Below, in pieces: positions 23,856-33,900 of a stretch of DNA of 64,000 nucleotides; positions within the stretch are counted from its first letter, which is position 1; every line of letters starts with the position of its first letter. The stretch is taken from positions 62,001-126,000 of the forward strand of contig CAWUFC020000002.1 in the NCBI GenBank assembly GCA_963921335.3. Direction: 5' to 3'. The notes under the pieces are model-generated. The model was not told the origin of the DNA and made no database searches. It saw nothing but the letters and a program-made list of their open reading frames with translations. This DNA comes from CAWUFC02 sp963921335. Lineage in GTDB: Bacteria; Pseudomonadota; Gammaproteobacteria; Pseudomonadales; Halieaceae. The translations under genes and the position numbers were made by a program.

Positions 23856-24608
23856 ATGAAGGTTCTTGTAGCTGTGAAGCGTGTAGTTGACTACAACGTC
23901 AAGGTTCGCGCTAAAGCAGATGGCTCAGATGTTGATCTGAACAACGTCAAAATGGCCATTAACCCGTTTTGTGAGATTGCTGTGGAAGAGGCTGTACGCC
24001 TTAAGGAAGCTGGCGTTGCGACTGAGGTCGTGGCAGTTTCTATCGGTGACAAGTCCTGCCAGGAGCAGATTCGCACCGCGCTGGCACTGGGTGCCGATCG
24101 CGGCGTTCAGGTTGAAACTGAAGGTGCCGTTGAGCCGCTGGTTGTCGCCAAGCTCCTCAAAGGTGTTGTGGAAAAAGAACAGCCTCAACTGGTTATTCTG
24201 GGTAAGCAGTCCATCGATGGTGATAACAACCAGACTGGACAAATGCTGGGCGCACTGACCAATATGCCCCAGGGCACTTTTGCGTCTGAAGTGGCGATTG
24301 ATGGCGATAAGGTGAATGTTACCCGCGAAATCGATGGCGGCTTGCAGACCGTTGCTCTGAACCTGCCGGCGATTGTCACCGCCGACCTGCGCCTGAATGA
24401 GCCGCGCTATGCGTCTCTGCCCAACATCATGAAGGCGAAGAAGAAGCCGCTGGACGTATTCAGCCCCGCCGATCTGGGTGTGGAACCCAAAGCCCACCTG
24501 ACCACCCTCAAAGTTGAGCCGCCGGCCGAACGCCAGGCAGGCATCATCGTTGAAGACGTGGCCCAGCTGGTCGACAAACTGAAGAACGAGGCAAAGGTGA
24601 TCTCATGA
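23856..24608 (+). CDS. etfB: Electron transfer flavoprotein beta subunit
   Basis: 250 residues from the ATG at 23856, which has TTGGAGAA just upstream. MKVLVAVKRVVDYNVKVR, CEIAVEEAVRLKE and the AMP/FAD region LGKQSIDGDNNQTGQM are diagnostic; the recognition-loop signature LRLNEPRYASLPNIMKAKKK is complete. With EtfA it forms the soluble FAD heterodimer that collects electrons from dehydrogenases. Its stop overlaps the etfA start by four bases. Confidence 0.97.
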   Translation: MKVLVAVKRVVDYNVKVRAKADGSDVDLNNVKMAINPFCEIAVEEAVRLKEAGVATEVVAVSIGDKSCQEQIRTALALGADRGVQVETEGAVEPLVVAKLLKGVVEKEQPQLVILGKQSIDGDNNQTGQMLGALTNMPQGTFASEVAIDGDKVNVTREIDGGLQTVALNLPAIVTADLRLNEPRYASLPNIMKAKKKPLDVFSPADLGVEPKAHLTTLKVEPPAERQAGIIVEDVAQLVDKLKNEAKVIS

Positions 24609-25534
24609 GTACGCTGGTAATTGCAGAACACGATAACAGCAGCGTCAAAGCTGCAACCCTGAATGCCGTTGCTGCTGCCCAGGCCCTGGGTGCGGACGTG
24701 GATGTACTGGTTGCCGGTGCGGATTGTGCCGCTGCCGGTGAAGCTGCGGCCAAGATTGCCGGTGTCAGCAAGGTGCTGGTTGCCGACAACGCAGCTTACG
24801 CTCATCAGCTGGCAGAAAACGTTTCCCTGCTGATTGCTGAGCTGGGTGCTGGCTATGACAACCTGGTTGCTCCCGCGACCACCAATGGTAAGAACACCAT
24901 GCCGCGCGTTGCAGCGCTGCTGGATGTGGGTCAGATTTCTGACATTATCGCAGTAGAGTCTGCCGATACCTTCAAGCGTCCGATCTATGCCGGTAACGTG
25001 ATCGCTACTGTACAGAGCAGTGACGCCAAGAAAGTCATCACCGTGCGGACTACCGCATTTGACGGCGTCGCCGCTGAAGGCGGTTCGGCGTCGGTTGAAG
25101 CGGTTGATGCCGCCCATGACGCAGGTATCTCAAGCTTCGTTGGTGAGGAAGTGGCTGTTTCAGACCGTCCTGAACTGACGTCTGCTGATATCGTTATCTC
25201 CGGCGGCCGAGGTATGCAGAATGGTGAAAACTTCGCCATGCTGGAAGGCATCGCCGATAAGCTGGGTGCCGCTGTTGGTGCATCGCGTGCCGCTGTCGAT
25301 GCGGGCTTTGTACCCAACGACATGCAGGTGGGTCAAACCGGTAAGATCGTAGCCCCTGACCTGTACGTTGCTGTCGGTATCTCTGGTGCCATTCAGCACC
25401 TTGCGGGGATGAAGGACTCGAAAGTGATTGTTGCAATCAACAAGGACGAAGACGCGCCGATTTTCCAGGTAGCTGATTACGGCCTGGTTGCAGACCTGTT
25501 CAATGCGGTACCCGAACTGGACGCATCACTGTAA
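24605..25534 (+). CDS. etfA: Electron transfer flavoprotein alpha subunit
   Basis: 309 residues. The N-terminal domain begins MSTLVIAEHDNSSVKAATLN. The C-terminal FAD-binding domain has SGGRGMQNGENF, GASRAAVDAGFV, GQTGKIVAPDLYVAVGISGA and NKDEDAPIFQVADYG, all hallmark EtfA segments. It is coupled to etfB and ends at a strong bidirectional terminator. Confidence 0.97.
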   Translation: MSTLVIAEHDNSSVKAATLNAVAAAQALGADVDVLVAGADCAAAGEAAAKIAGVSKVLVADNAAYAHQLAENVSLLIAELGAGYDNLVAPATTNGKNTMPRVAALLDVGQISDIIAVESADTFKRPIYAGNVIATVQSSDAKKVITVRTTAFDGVAAEGGSASVEAVDAAHDAGISSFVGEEVAVSDRPELTSADIVISGGRGMQNGENFAMLEGIADKLGAAVGASRAAVDAGFVPNDMQVGQTGKIVAPDLYVAVGISGAIQHLAGMKDSKVIVAINKDEDAPIFQVADYGLVADLFNAVPELDASL

Positions 25535-25561
25535 GGCTTTCCTCTCAGCAGGAATAAAAAA

Positions 25562-25585
25562 GGCCGGCTAATGCCGGCCTTTTTT
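25562..25585 (+). terminator. Bidirectional terminator between etfA and the aldehyde dehydrogenase
   Basis: GGCCGGC (25562-25568), loop TAAT, GCCGGCC (25573-25579), then six T residues; six A residues precede the stem, so it can also end the converging minus-strand transcript. Confidence 0.88.
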
Positions 25586-25599
25586 GTGTCTGCGAATAA

Positions 25600-27030
25600 C
25601 TACTTCTTGATCTGGCCCGCGAACAGCTTATCCAGTTTGGCCGAGTCATAGGGCGGGTTGGTGCCTGCCAGCTTGGGCAGGTTCACAAAGCCCTGCTTGT
25701 AGACGCTACGTGCATGACTGAAGGTCTTGAACCCTTCCAGGCCCTGGTAGTTGCCAATACCGCTATTGCCGACACCGCCGAAAGGCAGGTCAATATTGGA
25801 GACATGCATCAGCACGTCATTAATGGTCACGCCGCCTGATTGGGTGTTCTTGAGTACGTAATCCTGCTCGGCCTTGTCATCGCCAAAGTAGTACAGGCCC
25901 AGTGGGTGCGGGTGGTCGGCGATGTAGTCGATGCAATCGTCCAGTTCGCGGTAGGGCTTGAGGATCATGATGGGGCCAAAGATCTCATCCTGCATCACTC
26001 GCAGGGATTCATCCGGGTTGACGATAAGATGAATCGGTATGCGCTGCTCTTCGGGCGTGTAAGCATCATCCGCCAGCGGTTCGATGCGGGTACCTGCGGC
26101 TCGCGCTTCCTCGATATAGCCGGTGATGCGCTCGTAGTGACGCTCATTGATCACTGCGACATAGTCACTGTTGCCGCTGACCGTCGGGAACATGCTCTTG
26201 AAGACTTCTTTGGTTTTGCTGATGAACTGCTCCAGCTTGTCTTCCGGCACAAACACATAATCGGGTGACAGACAGACCTGGCCTGCATTCATTGTCTTGC
26301 CGGCCGTGATCATCTCTGCGGCTTTGTCGATGTCAGCTGCTTTGGAGATGATGGTCGGGGACTTGCCACCGAGTTCCAGGGTGACAGGGGTAAGGTTCTG
26401 GGAGGCTGCCTGCATGACCATGCGGCCGATGCTGGTCGCTCCTGTGAAAATGATGTGGTCAAGGTCCAGTGCGCTGAATGCAGCGCCGGCCTCGGGGCCG
26501 CCATTGACGACAACAATTTCGTCTTCACTGAAATATTCGCCAAACAGTTTTTCTACCAGATCTGCAGTTCTGGGATTGAACTCCGATGGCTTGATCATGG
26601 CCCTGTTGCCTGCGGCGAGCGCGTTGGCCAGGGGATGAAAAATCATAGCCAGAGGGAAGTTCCAGGGCGACATAATTCCGACCACGCCTAGCGGTTGGTA
26701 CTCAATGCGAGCGCGACCGCCGAACAGCCCCATGGGAAACATCGCGGCACGCTTCTCCGGCTTCATCCATTTGTCGACGTTCTTGATGGCATGCTTGAGG
26801 TGACCGATAGGCTGCAGTATCTCTGACATTTTGCTGAGGTAAGGGGAACGGCCGCCATAGTCCGCGTCCAGCGCGTTAACCAGTTCATCCTGGTGATCGA
26901 CCAGCATGTCGATACAGCGTTGCAGTCGCTCTTTTCGCACCGCTGCAGATGGGTAGGCATCCGCTCGCTGGGCTTTGCGCAGGCGGGCGAGCTGCAGATT
27001 CATAGTATCTGGGGTTACGGCTGTGTTCAT
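25600..27030 (-). CDS. Coniferyl aldehyde dehydrogenase-type NAD(P)+ aldehyde dehydrogenase
   Basis: 476 residues. An aldehyde dehydrogenase superfamily member closest in pattern to coniferyl aldehyde dehydrogenases: GVVGIMSPWNFPLAMIFHP, the general-base Glu in LELGGKSP, and the nucleophilic Cys in NAGQVCLSPDYV. The C-terminal DLPFGGVGNSGIGNYQGLEGF block is also of this branch. GAGGAC precedes the ATG on the minus strand. The true substrate may be long-chain or aromatic aldehydes. It lies 38 bases downstream of the antiporter gene, probably in one minus-strand unit. Confidence 0.88.
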   Translation of the reverse strand: MNTAVTPDTMNLQLARLRKAQRADAYPSAAVRKERLQRCIDMLVDHQDELVNALDADYGGRSPYLSKMSEILQPIGHLKHAIKNVDKWMKPEKRAAMFPMGLFGGRARIEYQPLGVVGIMSPWNFPLAMIFHPLANALAAGNRAMIKPSEFNPRTADLVEKLFGEYFSEDEIVVVNGGPEAGAAFSALDLDHIIFTGATSIGRMVMQAASQNLTPVTLELGGKSPTIISKAADIDKAAEMITAGKTMNAGQVCLSPDYVFVPEDKLEQFISKTKEVFKSMFPTVSGNSDYVAVINERHYERITGYIEEARAAGTRIEPLADDAYTPEEQRIPIHLIVNPDESLRVMQDEIFGPIMILKPYRELDDCIDYIADHPHPLGLYYFGDDKAEQDYVLKNTQSGGVTINDVLMHVSNIDLPFGGVGNSGIGNYQGLEGFKTFSHARSVYKQGFVNLPKLAGTNPPYDSAKLDKLFAGQIKK

Positions 27031-27068
27031 GACGCTGTCCTCTTAGATCAGTAGACGGAGTATAACGC

Positions 27069-28241
27069 TCAATCTCGCCGCAAACGGTCCTTGATCGCAA
27101 TTGGGTTGGGGTAGTTTAAAACCACGATATAGGACGACACGACAAAGGTAATGATGGTGGTGGCTTGTATCAGCAGGGAGGCCTGATCTGAGATCAGCAT
27201 GCCCGTGGTAGCCACATAAGCGATCAGCAGCGAGAACTCGCTGACCTGGCCAAGCCTGAAGCCAAGGTCCCAGGCCAGGATGCGTTTCTCGCTGACCCCT
27301 TTGAGGAGGAAACGATACACCACGGGTTTCAGGGCCAGTACCAGCGCGGCCAATACCATTGCGGGTAGAAGCACCTCATTGAGCATGGGCAGGTTGAAGC
27401 GGGCGCCGACGGAAAAGAAAAACAGCACCAGGAAGAAGTCTCGCAGGGGTTTGAGATTGACGGCGATATACTGCGAGATGGGGCTGGTGGCGATGGTGAT
27501 GCCAGCGATGAAGGCGCCGATCTCTGCCGATAGCCCCAGTGCATGGGCTGCCTCTGCCAGACCCAGGCACCAGCCGATGGCGAGCAGGAAAATGTACTCG
27601 TGAAACCGATCAAAGCGAGCGATCAGCGGCAGAATGACGAAGCGCACCAATAAGAGAGCACCACCTGCCAATACCGGCAAGGCCAGTAGTACCTGGAATA
27701 ATCCGGGCGCATCTTCAGCGGCACTGTTGGAGGCGCTGAAAAGGAACATGAGTACCAGGATGGCCAGCAAATCCTGAAGTAACAGCAGGCCAATCATCAA
27801 CTCCCCAATATGGCGGTGGTGCAATACGGTCGTGGGCAACAGCTTGATGCCGATGATGGTCGAAGAAAACATCATCGCGGCGCCTATAATTAGCGCGTCA
27901 AAGCGTGAAAAACCAAACGCGATGGCTACCGCGTAACCCATCAGCAGAAATATCCCGGAGGAGATAAAAGCCACCACGGTGGACTTCTTCAGGGTCGACC
28001 AGAGGGCCTGGGGCTGCATGTCTAGTCCGAGCAGAAACAGCAGGAAGATAATGCCGATATGGGCGATATCTGACAGCAGCTTGAGGTCGGTCACCAGGTG
28101 CATGCCATAGGGCCCAATCGCGGCACCCAGCACGATGTAGGCAATAATCAGGGGCTGTCGCGTCAGCAGTGCGATCGATGCCAGCACTGCGGCACCGGTA
28201 AAAATAAGGAAGAAGGAGAAAGTAATCGCGCTGATATCCAT
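27069..28241 (-). CDS. CPA2-family cation:proton antiporter, membrane domain only
   Basis: 390 residues, about 11-12 hydrophobic segments and no soluble C-terminal domain. GLDMQPQALW, FSSTIIGIKLL and the LLLQDLLAILVLM segment with its conserved Asp are Kef/CPA2 features. It lacks the TrkA-N (RCK) nucleotide-binding domain of KefB/KefC, so it should not be gated like Kef channels; it is likely a Na+/H+ or K+/H+ exchanger. The ion is not known. It is flanked by the aldehyde dehydrogenase and DUF934 genes on the same strand. Confidence 0.85.
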   Translation of the reverse strand: MDISAITFSFFLIFTGAAVLASIALLTRQPLIIAYIVLGAAIGPYGMHLVTDLKLLSDIAHIGIIFLLFLLGLDMQPQALWSTLKKSTVVAFISSGIFLLMGYAVAIAFGFSRFDALIIGAAMMFSSTIIGIKLLPTTVLHHRHIGELMIGLLLLQDLLAILVLMFLFSASNSAAEDAPGLFQVLLALPVLAGGALLLVRFVILPLIARFDRFHEYIFLLAIGWCLGLAEAAHALGLSAEIGAFIAGITIATSPISQYIAVNLKPLRDFFLVLFFFSVGARFNLPMLNEVLLPAMVLAALVLALKPVVYRFLLKGVSEKRILAWDLGFRLGQVSEFSLLIAYVATTGMLISDQASLLIQATTIITFVVSSYIVVLNYPNPIAIKDRLRRD

Positions 28242-28279
28242 CGCTGGAGTATATCAGCGCAAGCGGTCACCGGGGATGA

Positions 28280-28702
28280 TCAGCGCCGGCGGAACAGGGG
28301 CTCCGGCTGGTCAATGGCAGCCTGATAGCTGTCGCTGAAGTCGGCAAAGCTCGCCAGAGCCTCTTCCAGGTTCTGCTCGTTGCCCAGCTCAAAGGTATCC
28401 ACACCGCAGCGTTTAAGGAAAAACAGCTGATCGCGAATAAAGTTTCCAATGGCACGAATTTCGCCGCCAAAACCCAACTCACGCAGCTCACGGGCATAGG
28501 AGAAGCCGCGGCCATCCATAAACACCGGGAAGTTCAGCGCGATCAGCTCAAAGCGGGAAAGCTCTCCTGGTATTTGATCGGGCGCTTCGCCGGGTTCCAG
28601 TATCAGGGCCGATCCCACTGCACCTGCCTGCACCTGCTCAAGACTCAGAAACTCTGCAGCTGCCTCTTCGACAACAGCACCATTGCGAATCAGTTTAGGC
28701 AT
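28280..28702 (-). CDS. DUF934 family protein, sulfite-reductase partner
   Basis: 140 residues from the ATG at 28702 (MPKLIRNGAVVEE). The FPVFMDGRGFSYARELRELGF and GNFIRDQLFFLKRCGVDTF blocks are DUF934 signatures. The family is nearly always encoded next to a CysI-like reductase and is thought to assist assimilatory sulfite reduction; the mechanism is unknown. The start overlaps the reductase stop by eight bases, showing translational coupling. A longer upstream reading would run 60 codons into the reductase in another frame and is rejected. Confidence 0.9.
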   Translation of the reverse strand: MPKLIRNGAVVEEAAAEFLSLEQVQAGAVGSALILEPGEAPDQIPGELSRFELIALNFPVFMDGRGFSYARELRELGFGGEIRAIGNFIRDQLFFLKRCGVDTFELGNEQNLEEALASFADFSDSYQAAIDQPEPLFRRR

Positions 28703-30353
28703 AGACCTGCTCCTTAAATGGCGCCAGGCCAATCCTGCGATAGGTATCGAGAAAGGTTTCTTCCTCAGTACGCTTGTCCACATAGGTGTTGAGAATTTTC
28801 TCGATGACATCCGGCATGTCATCCTGGCCGAAAGAGGGGCCCAGAATCTTGCCGATAGAGGCGTCCTTGTCAGAGTTGCCACCCAGGCTTACCTGGTAGA
28901 ACTCCTGGCCTTTCTTGTCGACGCCGAGAATACCGATATGGCCAATATGATGGTGGCCGCAGGCGTTCATGCAGCCAGATATATTCAGATCCAGCGGGCC
29001 AAGATCATAGAGGTAGTCCAGGTCGTCAAAGCGGGACTGGATCGCCTCTGCTACCGGGATAGATTTGGCGTTAGCGAGCGCACAATAGTCGCCGCCGGGG
29101 CAGCAGATCATGTCGGTCAGGTAGCCGATATTGGGCGTTGCCAGTTTCAGGGAAACCAGGGTTTGCCACAATTCGAACAAGGATTCCTGCTCTACATCTG
29201 CCAGCACCAGGTTCTGTTGGTGGGTGCTGCGTAGCTCCCCGAAGGAGTATCGGTCCGCCAGATCGGCGACTGACTCCAGTTGGCTGTCAGTGATGTCGCC
29301 GGGTGCATAGCCGGTGGATTTCAGGGACAGATTGACGATGCGATACCCCGGTACCCGGTGGGCAACCGTATTGCGGCTCAGCCAATTGGCAAAAGCCGGA
29401 TTTTCACTGCCGTGCTGATCCACCGCTGCCTGTGCCGCCGGGGGATCGATCTCGCGGTAGGCGGGCTCAGTAAAGTGGCTTTTTACGCGGTCTACCTCGG
29501 TATCGGTGAGAGTAGAGGGGCCGTCTTTAAGGCGGGCCCATTCAGCTTCCACTTTTTCGCGGAAGGCATCGATACCCATGGCTTTCACCAGGATCTTAAT
29601 GCGTGCCTTGTATTTATTGTCGCGGCGCCCGTGCTGGTTGTAGACCCGCAGGATTGACTCCAGATAGGTGATCAGATGTTTCTTCTCCAGCCAGGCGCAG
29701 ATCTCCACACCGATGACCGGCGTTCGGCCGAGGCCGCCGCCTACCAACACTCGAAAGCCCACTTCGCCGCTCTCCGGATGGGCAACCAGTTCCAGGCCAA
29801 TGTCGTGGGCATGGATGGCAGCGCGATCAGATTCGCTGGCACATACCGCGATTTTGAACTTGCGCGGCAGAAATGCGAACTCGGGGTGAAAAGTCGACCA
29901 CTGGCGAACGATCTCGCACCAGGGGCGGGGGTCTTCCAGCTCGTCGGTCGCCACACCTGCATACTGGTCGGTGGTGGTGTTGCGGATGCAGTTGCCGCTG
30001 GTTTGTACGGCGTGCATCTGCACGCTGGCGAGTTCTTCAAGAATGTCAGGCACATCTTCCAGCCTCGGCCAGTTCAGCTGAATGTTCTGGCGAGTACTGA
30101 TATGGGCATAGCCTTTGTCATAGTTGCGCGAGATTTCGGCGACTTTGCGCAGCTGCTTGCTGCTGAGCAGACCATACGGCACGGCGATACGAAGCATGGG
30201 AGCCAGTCTCTGCACATACAGGCCGTTCTGCAGGCGCAGGGGCAGGAACTCCTCCTCTTTGAGTTCGCCGGCGAGATAGCGACGAGTCTGGTCGCGATAC
30301 TGGGCCACGCGCTCATCAATAATGCGCTGATCGTGTTGGTCGTAGACGTACAT
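28695..30353 (-). CDS. cysI: Siroheme sulfite (nitrite/sulfite) reductase
   Basis: 552 residues, a one-chain nitrite/sulfite reductase family member. It has the tandem ferredoxin-like half domains (RLQNGLYVQRLAPMLRIAVP; STRQNIQLNWP). The 4Fe-4S/siroheme ligands are in ICCPGGDYC and SGCMNACGHHHIGHIG. TSGNCIRNTTTDQYAG lies in the siroheme pocket. With the DUF934 partner and no nitrite-assimilation genes nearby, assimilatory sulfite reduction is the more likely role. No flavoprotein subunit CysJ is adjacent, so the electron donor is probably ferredoxin or encoded elsewhere. Confidence 0.9.
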   Translation of the reverse strand: MYVYDQHDQRIIDERVAQYRDQTRRYLAGELKEEEFLPLRLQNGLYVQRLAPMLRIAVPYGLLSSKQLRKVAEISRNYDKGYAHISTRQNIQLNWPRLEDVPDILEELASVQMHAVQTSGNCIRNTTTDQYAGVATDELEDPRPWCEIVRQWSTFHPEFAFLPRKFKIAVCASESDRAAIHAHDIGLELVAHPESGEVGFRVLVGGGLGRTPVIGVEICAWLEKKHLITYLESILRVYNQHGRRDNKYKARIKILVKAMGIDAFREKVEAEWARLKDGPSTLTDTEVDRVKSHFTEPAYREIDPPAAQAAVDQHGSENPAFANWLSRNTVAHRVPGYRIVNLSLKSTGYAPGDITDSQLESVADLADRYSFGELRSTHQQNLVLADVEQESLFELWQTLVSLKLATPNIGYLTDMICCPGGDYCALANAKSIPVAEAIQSRFDDLDYLYDLGPLDLNISGCMNACGHHHIGHIGILGVDKKGQEFYQVSLGGNSDKDASIGKILGPSFGQDDMPDVIEKILNTYVDKRTEEETFLDTYRRIGLAPFKEQVYA

Positions 30354-30446
30354 GCGGTTCTACCCTATGGAAAGGCGCGTACCATAGCAAAAACCGCTAT
30401 ATGCATAAATCCGGTTGTTTCGATATGGCTTATCGGAAAACTTGGG

Positions 30447-30452
30447 TATAAT
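30447..30452 (+). promoter_or_regulatory. Perfect -10 box upstream of the 31-residue peptide gene
   Basis: TATAAT at 30447-30452; the predicted start near 30459 gives a 35-base leader with GAGGT before the ATG at 30494. No convincing -35 box is visible at 16-18 bases. Confidence 0.55.
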
Positions 30453-30493
30453 GCGCGCCGATTTACAAGCAAACCCTTTGAGTGAGGTACACG

Positions 30494-30589
30494 ATGAGTG
30501 ATGGAATGGCTGATGCCATCGCAGCAACGGCAATCATGGCTGTTGTTATTGGGACTGTGGTTTACTGGTTGAGCGGCATGCCCACCTGA
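30494..30589 (+). CDS. Small single-pass membrane protein, 31 residues
   Basis: The frame reads M-S-D-G-M, then an alanine/valine/isoleucine-rich segment of about 20 residues (DAIAATAIMAVVIGTVVYWL), then SGMPT and a TGA. GAGGT lies seven bases before the ATG, a perfect TATAAT lies 42 bases upstream and a strong terminator begins 26 bases after the stop, so the whole unit looks like a short monocistronic message. No function can be assigned. It is divergent from the sulfite reductase and convergent with the DUF2970 gene, itself a small membrane protein. Confidence 0.7.
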   Translation: MSDGMADAIAATAIMAVVIGTVVYWLSGMPT

Positions 30590-30614
30590 TCAATGCCCGG
30601 GCATAACTCGAAAA

Positions 30615-30644
30615 GGCGTCCAGCGTGAGCTCGACGCCTTTTTT
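30615..30644 (+). terminator. Bidirectional terminator after the 31-residue peptide gene
   Basis: GGCGTC (30615-30620) pairs with GACGCC (30633-30638) across a 12-base loop, followed by six T residues. Four A residues precede the stem, so it can also serve the converging DUF2970 transcript. Confidence 0.8.
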
Positions 30645-30677
30645 ATTGCCGGACTGGAGCCCTAAGGCAACTCTGGA

Positions 30678-30893
30678 TTACTGGTTGGCGAGTACCAGGC
30701 GCACTACCAGGTAAACGCTGCCCATAAACGTCAGGGTCAGCAGCAGGCCGGCTGCGATAAATACGCCGAGTTTGCCCTGCTTGAAGTCTCGCTCACGATT
30801 TTTGCTGGATTGAACACCAAAGCCCGCTGCCAGCACACTGCCGAGTAGTTGCAGGGTATTGAGTCCCTTGTTTTCCTCATCCTTGTCTGTCAC
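30678..30893 (-). CDS. DUF2970 small membrane protein
   Basis: 71 residues. LQLLGSVLAAGFGVQSSKNR and ERDFKQGKLGVFIAAGLLL match the DUF2970 pattern (SVxAAxFGVQ...RDF), with one membrane segment at about residues 43-66. The function is unknown. The gene lies 36 bases downstream of the metH stop on the same strand and may be co-transcribed with it. Confidence 0.82.
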   Translation of the reverse strand: MTDKDEENKGLNTLQLLGSVLAAGFGVQSSKNRERDFKQGKLGVFIAAGLLLTLTFMGSVYLVVRLVLANQ

Positions 30894-30929
30894 GGGTGCT
30901 CTCCCTGTTGCTGCGATATCCTGCCGAGC

Positions 30930-33900
30930 CTAGCTGGCAACGGCAATATCGTAATCCAGATTGGGCCGTAGCCAGCGCTCCATCACCTCGACTTCAACGT
31001 CCTTGCGGCGCGCCAGGTTCTCAATCTGGTCACGACCCACCTTGCCCACAGCAAAATAGCGAGCCTCCGGGTGGGAATAGTAGAACCCGCTAACTGAAGC
31101 TGCGGGGCTCATGGCAAAGTGCTCGGTCAGGCTAACGCCGGTTTGATTGGTGGCGTCCAGAAGCTGGAACAGCGTCTGTTTTTCGGTGTGATCGGGACAG
31201 GCGGGATACCCCGGCGCCGGCCGAATACCGGTATAGCGTTCGCGTATCAGCTCATCGTTACTGAGCGTCTCTTCACTGGCGTAGCCCCAGAACTCTTTGC
31301 GCACACGCAGATGCAGGTGCTCCGCAAACGACTCCGCCAATCGGTCCGCCAGGGCCTTCAGCAGGATGCTGTTGTAGTCATCTTTGTCCGCTTCGAACTC
31401 TGCAACTTTCTGCTCCAGCCCGATACCTGTGGTCACCACGAATCCCCCGACATAATCGGCCTTGCCGCTGTCGCAGGGCGCCACGTAGTCAGCCAGGCTG
31501 AGATTCGGCTTGTCACCCGGCTTGCCTAATTGCTGTCGCAAGTGGTGCAGGGTGGCAATGGACTCTTTGCGAGACTCGTCTGCATAAAGCGCCACATCAT
31601 CCTTGCCGACTTGATTGGCAGGCCAGAAGCCGAAAGCGGCGTTTGCCTGCAGCCACTTTTCGTCAACGATCCGTTTGAGCATGGCCTGGGCATCTGCGTA
31701 GAGCTGGCTGGCGGCCTCGCCAACCACTTCATCTTCAAGGATGCGCGGGAATTTGCCAGCCAGCTCCCAGGTAATGAAAAAAGGCGTCCAGTCTATCGTG
31801 TCAATCAGCTCTTGCAGCGGATAGTCGGTGAGGGTGCGGGTGCCCACAAATCCGGGGGCAGGGGGCGTATAGTTGTCCCAGTCCACAGCCAGGGCCCGCT
31901 CTTGCGCCACCGAGAAGTTCAGGGTCTCGCTGCGGGGCTTACGCTTAGCCGTGCGCTCTCGCACGACCTCGTATTCTTCGCGCGTGCCACTGACGAACTG
32001 GGCCTTGTTGTCGCTGACCAACTGCGTGGCTACGGCAACGCTGCGAGACGCATCCGGCACATAGATAGTCGCGTCGCGATCGTACGCGGGTTCAATTTTG
32101 ACCGCGGTATGAGCTTTAGAAGTGGTGGCGCCACCGATCAGCAGCGGCACGTCGTAGTCCAAGCGCTGCATCTCGCTGGCCACATGCACCATCTCGTCCA
32201 GCGAGGGCGTGATCAGTCCGCTGAGGCCAATCATGTCGACGTTCTGCTCGCGCGCAGTTTGCAGAATGTCCTCGCAGGCAACCATGACTCCGAGATCGAT
32301 CACCTCGAAGTTGTTGCATTGCAGAACCACGCCAACAATATTCTTGCCGATGTCGTGAACATCGCCCTTCACCGTGGCCATCAGGATCTTGCCGTTGGAG
32401 CTGGCGTCCTCGGATTTTTCGTCTTCGATATAAGGCTGCAGGTAGGCCACTGCCTGCTTCATGACCCGGGCGCTTTTGACCACCTGGGGCAGGAACATCT
32501 TGCCGTCGCCAAACAGATCTCCTACAACATTCATGCCGTCCATGAGTGGACCTTCGATCACCTCAATGGGACGGTCGGCCTGCTGTCGCGCTTCTTCGGC
32601 ATCTTCTTCTATAAACGTATTGATGCCTTTAACAAGGGCATACTCGAGACGTTTCGAGACCGGCTGCTCACGCCAGGACAGGTCTTCTGTACGGGCGCCG
32701 CTACTGCCATCCCCACGGTACTTTTCCGCCACCGCCAGCAGATTCTCGGTGGCTTCATCGCTGCGATTGAGGATCACGTCCTCCACGGCATCGCGCAGTT
32801 CATCAGGTAGCTCGTCGTACACTGCCAGCTGGCCAGCATTGACGATACCCATCGATAGGCCCGCACGAATCGCGTGATAGAGGAATACTGAGTGAATGGC
32901 TTCCCGCACCGGGTTGTTGCCGCGGAAACTGAAAGACACGTTACTGACACCACCGGAGACCAGCGCACCGGGCAGCTTTTCTCGGATAAAGCTGGCGGCT
33001 TCAATAAAGTCCACAGCGTAGTTGTTGTGCTCCTCGATACCGGTAGCTACGGCAAAGATGTTCGGATCAAAGATAATGTCCTGCGGCGCGAAACCGACCT
33101 GGTCCACCAGCACGCGGTAGGAGCGCTCGCAGATCTCTGCCTTGCGGGCGAGGGTGTCTGCCTGCCCGTCTTCATCAAAGGCCATGACGACTACTGCGGC
33201 TCCATACTTGAGACAGAGTCGCGCTTTTTCGATGAAGTCCGCTTCACCTTCCTTGAGTGAAATAGAATTCACCACTGGCTTGCCCTGGATGCATTTCAGC
33301 CCGGCCTCGATCACATCCCACTTGGACGAGTCCACCATGATCGGTACGCGGGATATCTCTGGTTCCGAGGCTATCAGGTTGAGAAAGCGAACAATTGCTG
33401 CCTCGGCACCCAGCATGCCCTCATCCATGTTGATGTCGATGATCTGGGCGCCATCGTTGACTTGCTCCTGCGCGACCTCCAGTGCAGTGTCATAGTCCTC
33501 TTCGAGAATCAGTCGCTTAAACCGCGCAGAACCTGTGACATTGCAGCGCTCACCGACATTTACGAACAGGGAATCGCTGTTGATATTGAAGGGCTCCAGG
33601 CCGCTCAGGCGACAGGCCGGATCGGGGGTTTTCAACGGGCGCGGCGAACAGTTGGCGACCGACTCTGCAATGGCGGCGATATGCTCTGGCGCAGTGCCAC
33701 AGCATCCCCCCAGGAGATTGAACAGGCCTCGCTCGGCGTACTCTGACAAATATCCGGCCATCGCCTCGGGTGTTTCGTCGTATTCGCCAAAGGCATTTGG
33801 CAGTCCGGCATTAAAATGACCGCTAAAATAGCAATCAGCAGCATTTGCCAGCTCTTCTACGAAGGGACGGATCTCATTGAATGCCCTGCCGCAGTTGGTG

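Noticed and set aside
31530..32810. A 426-codon open frame antisense to metH
   Set aside because: It mirrors metH codon by codon, has no family motifs, and metH is a complete gene with all domains. Long antisense frames are common in GC-rich genes.
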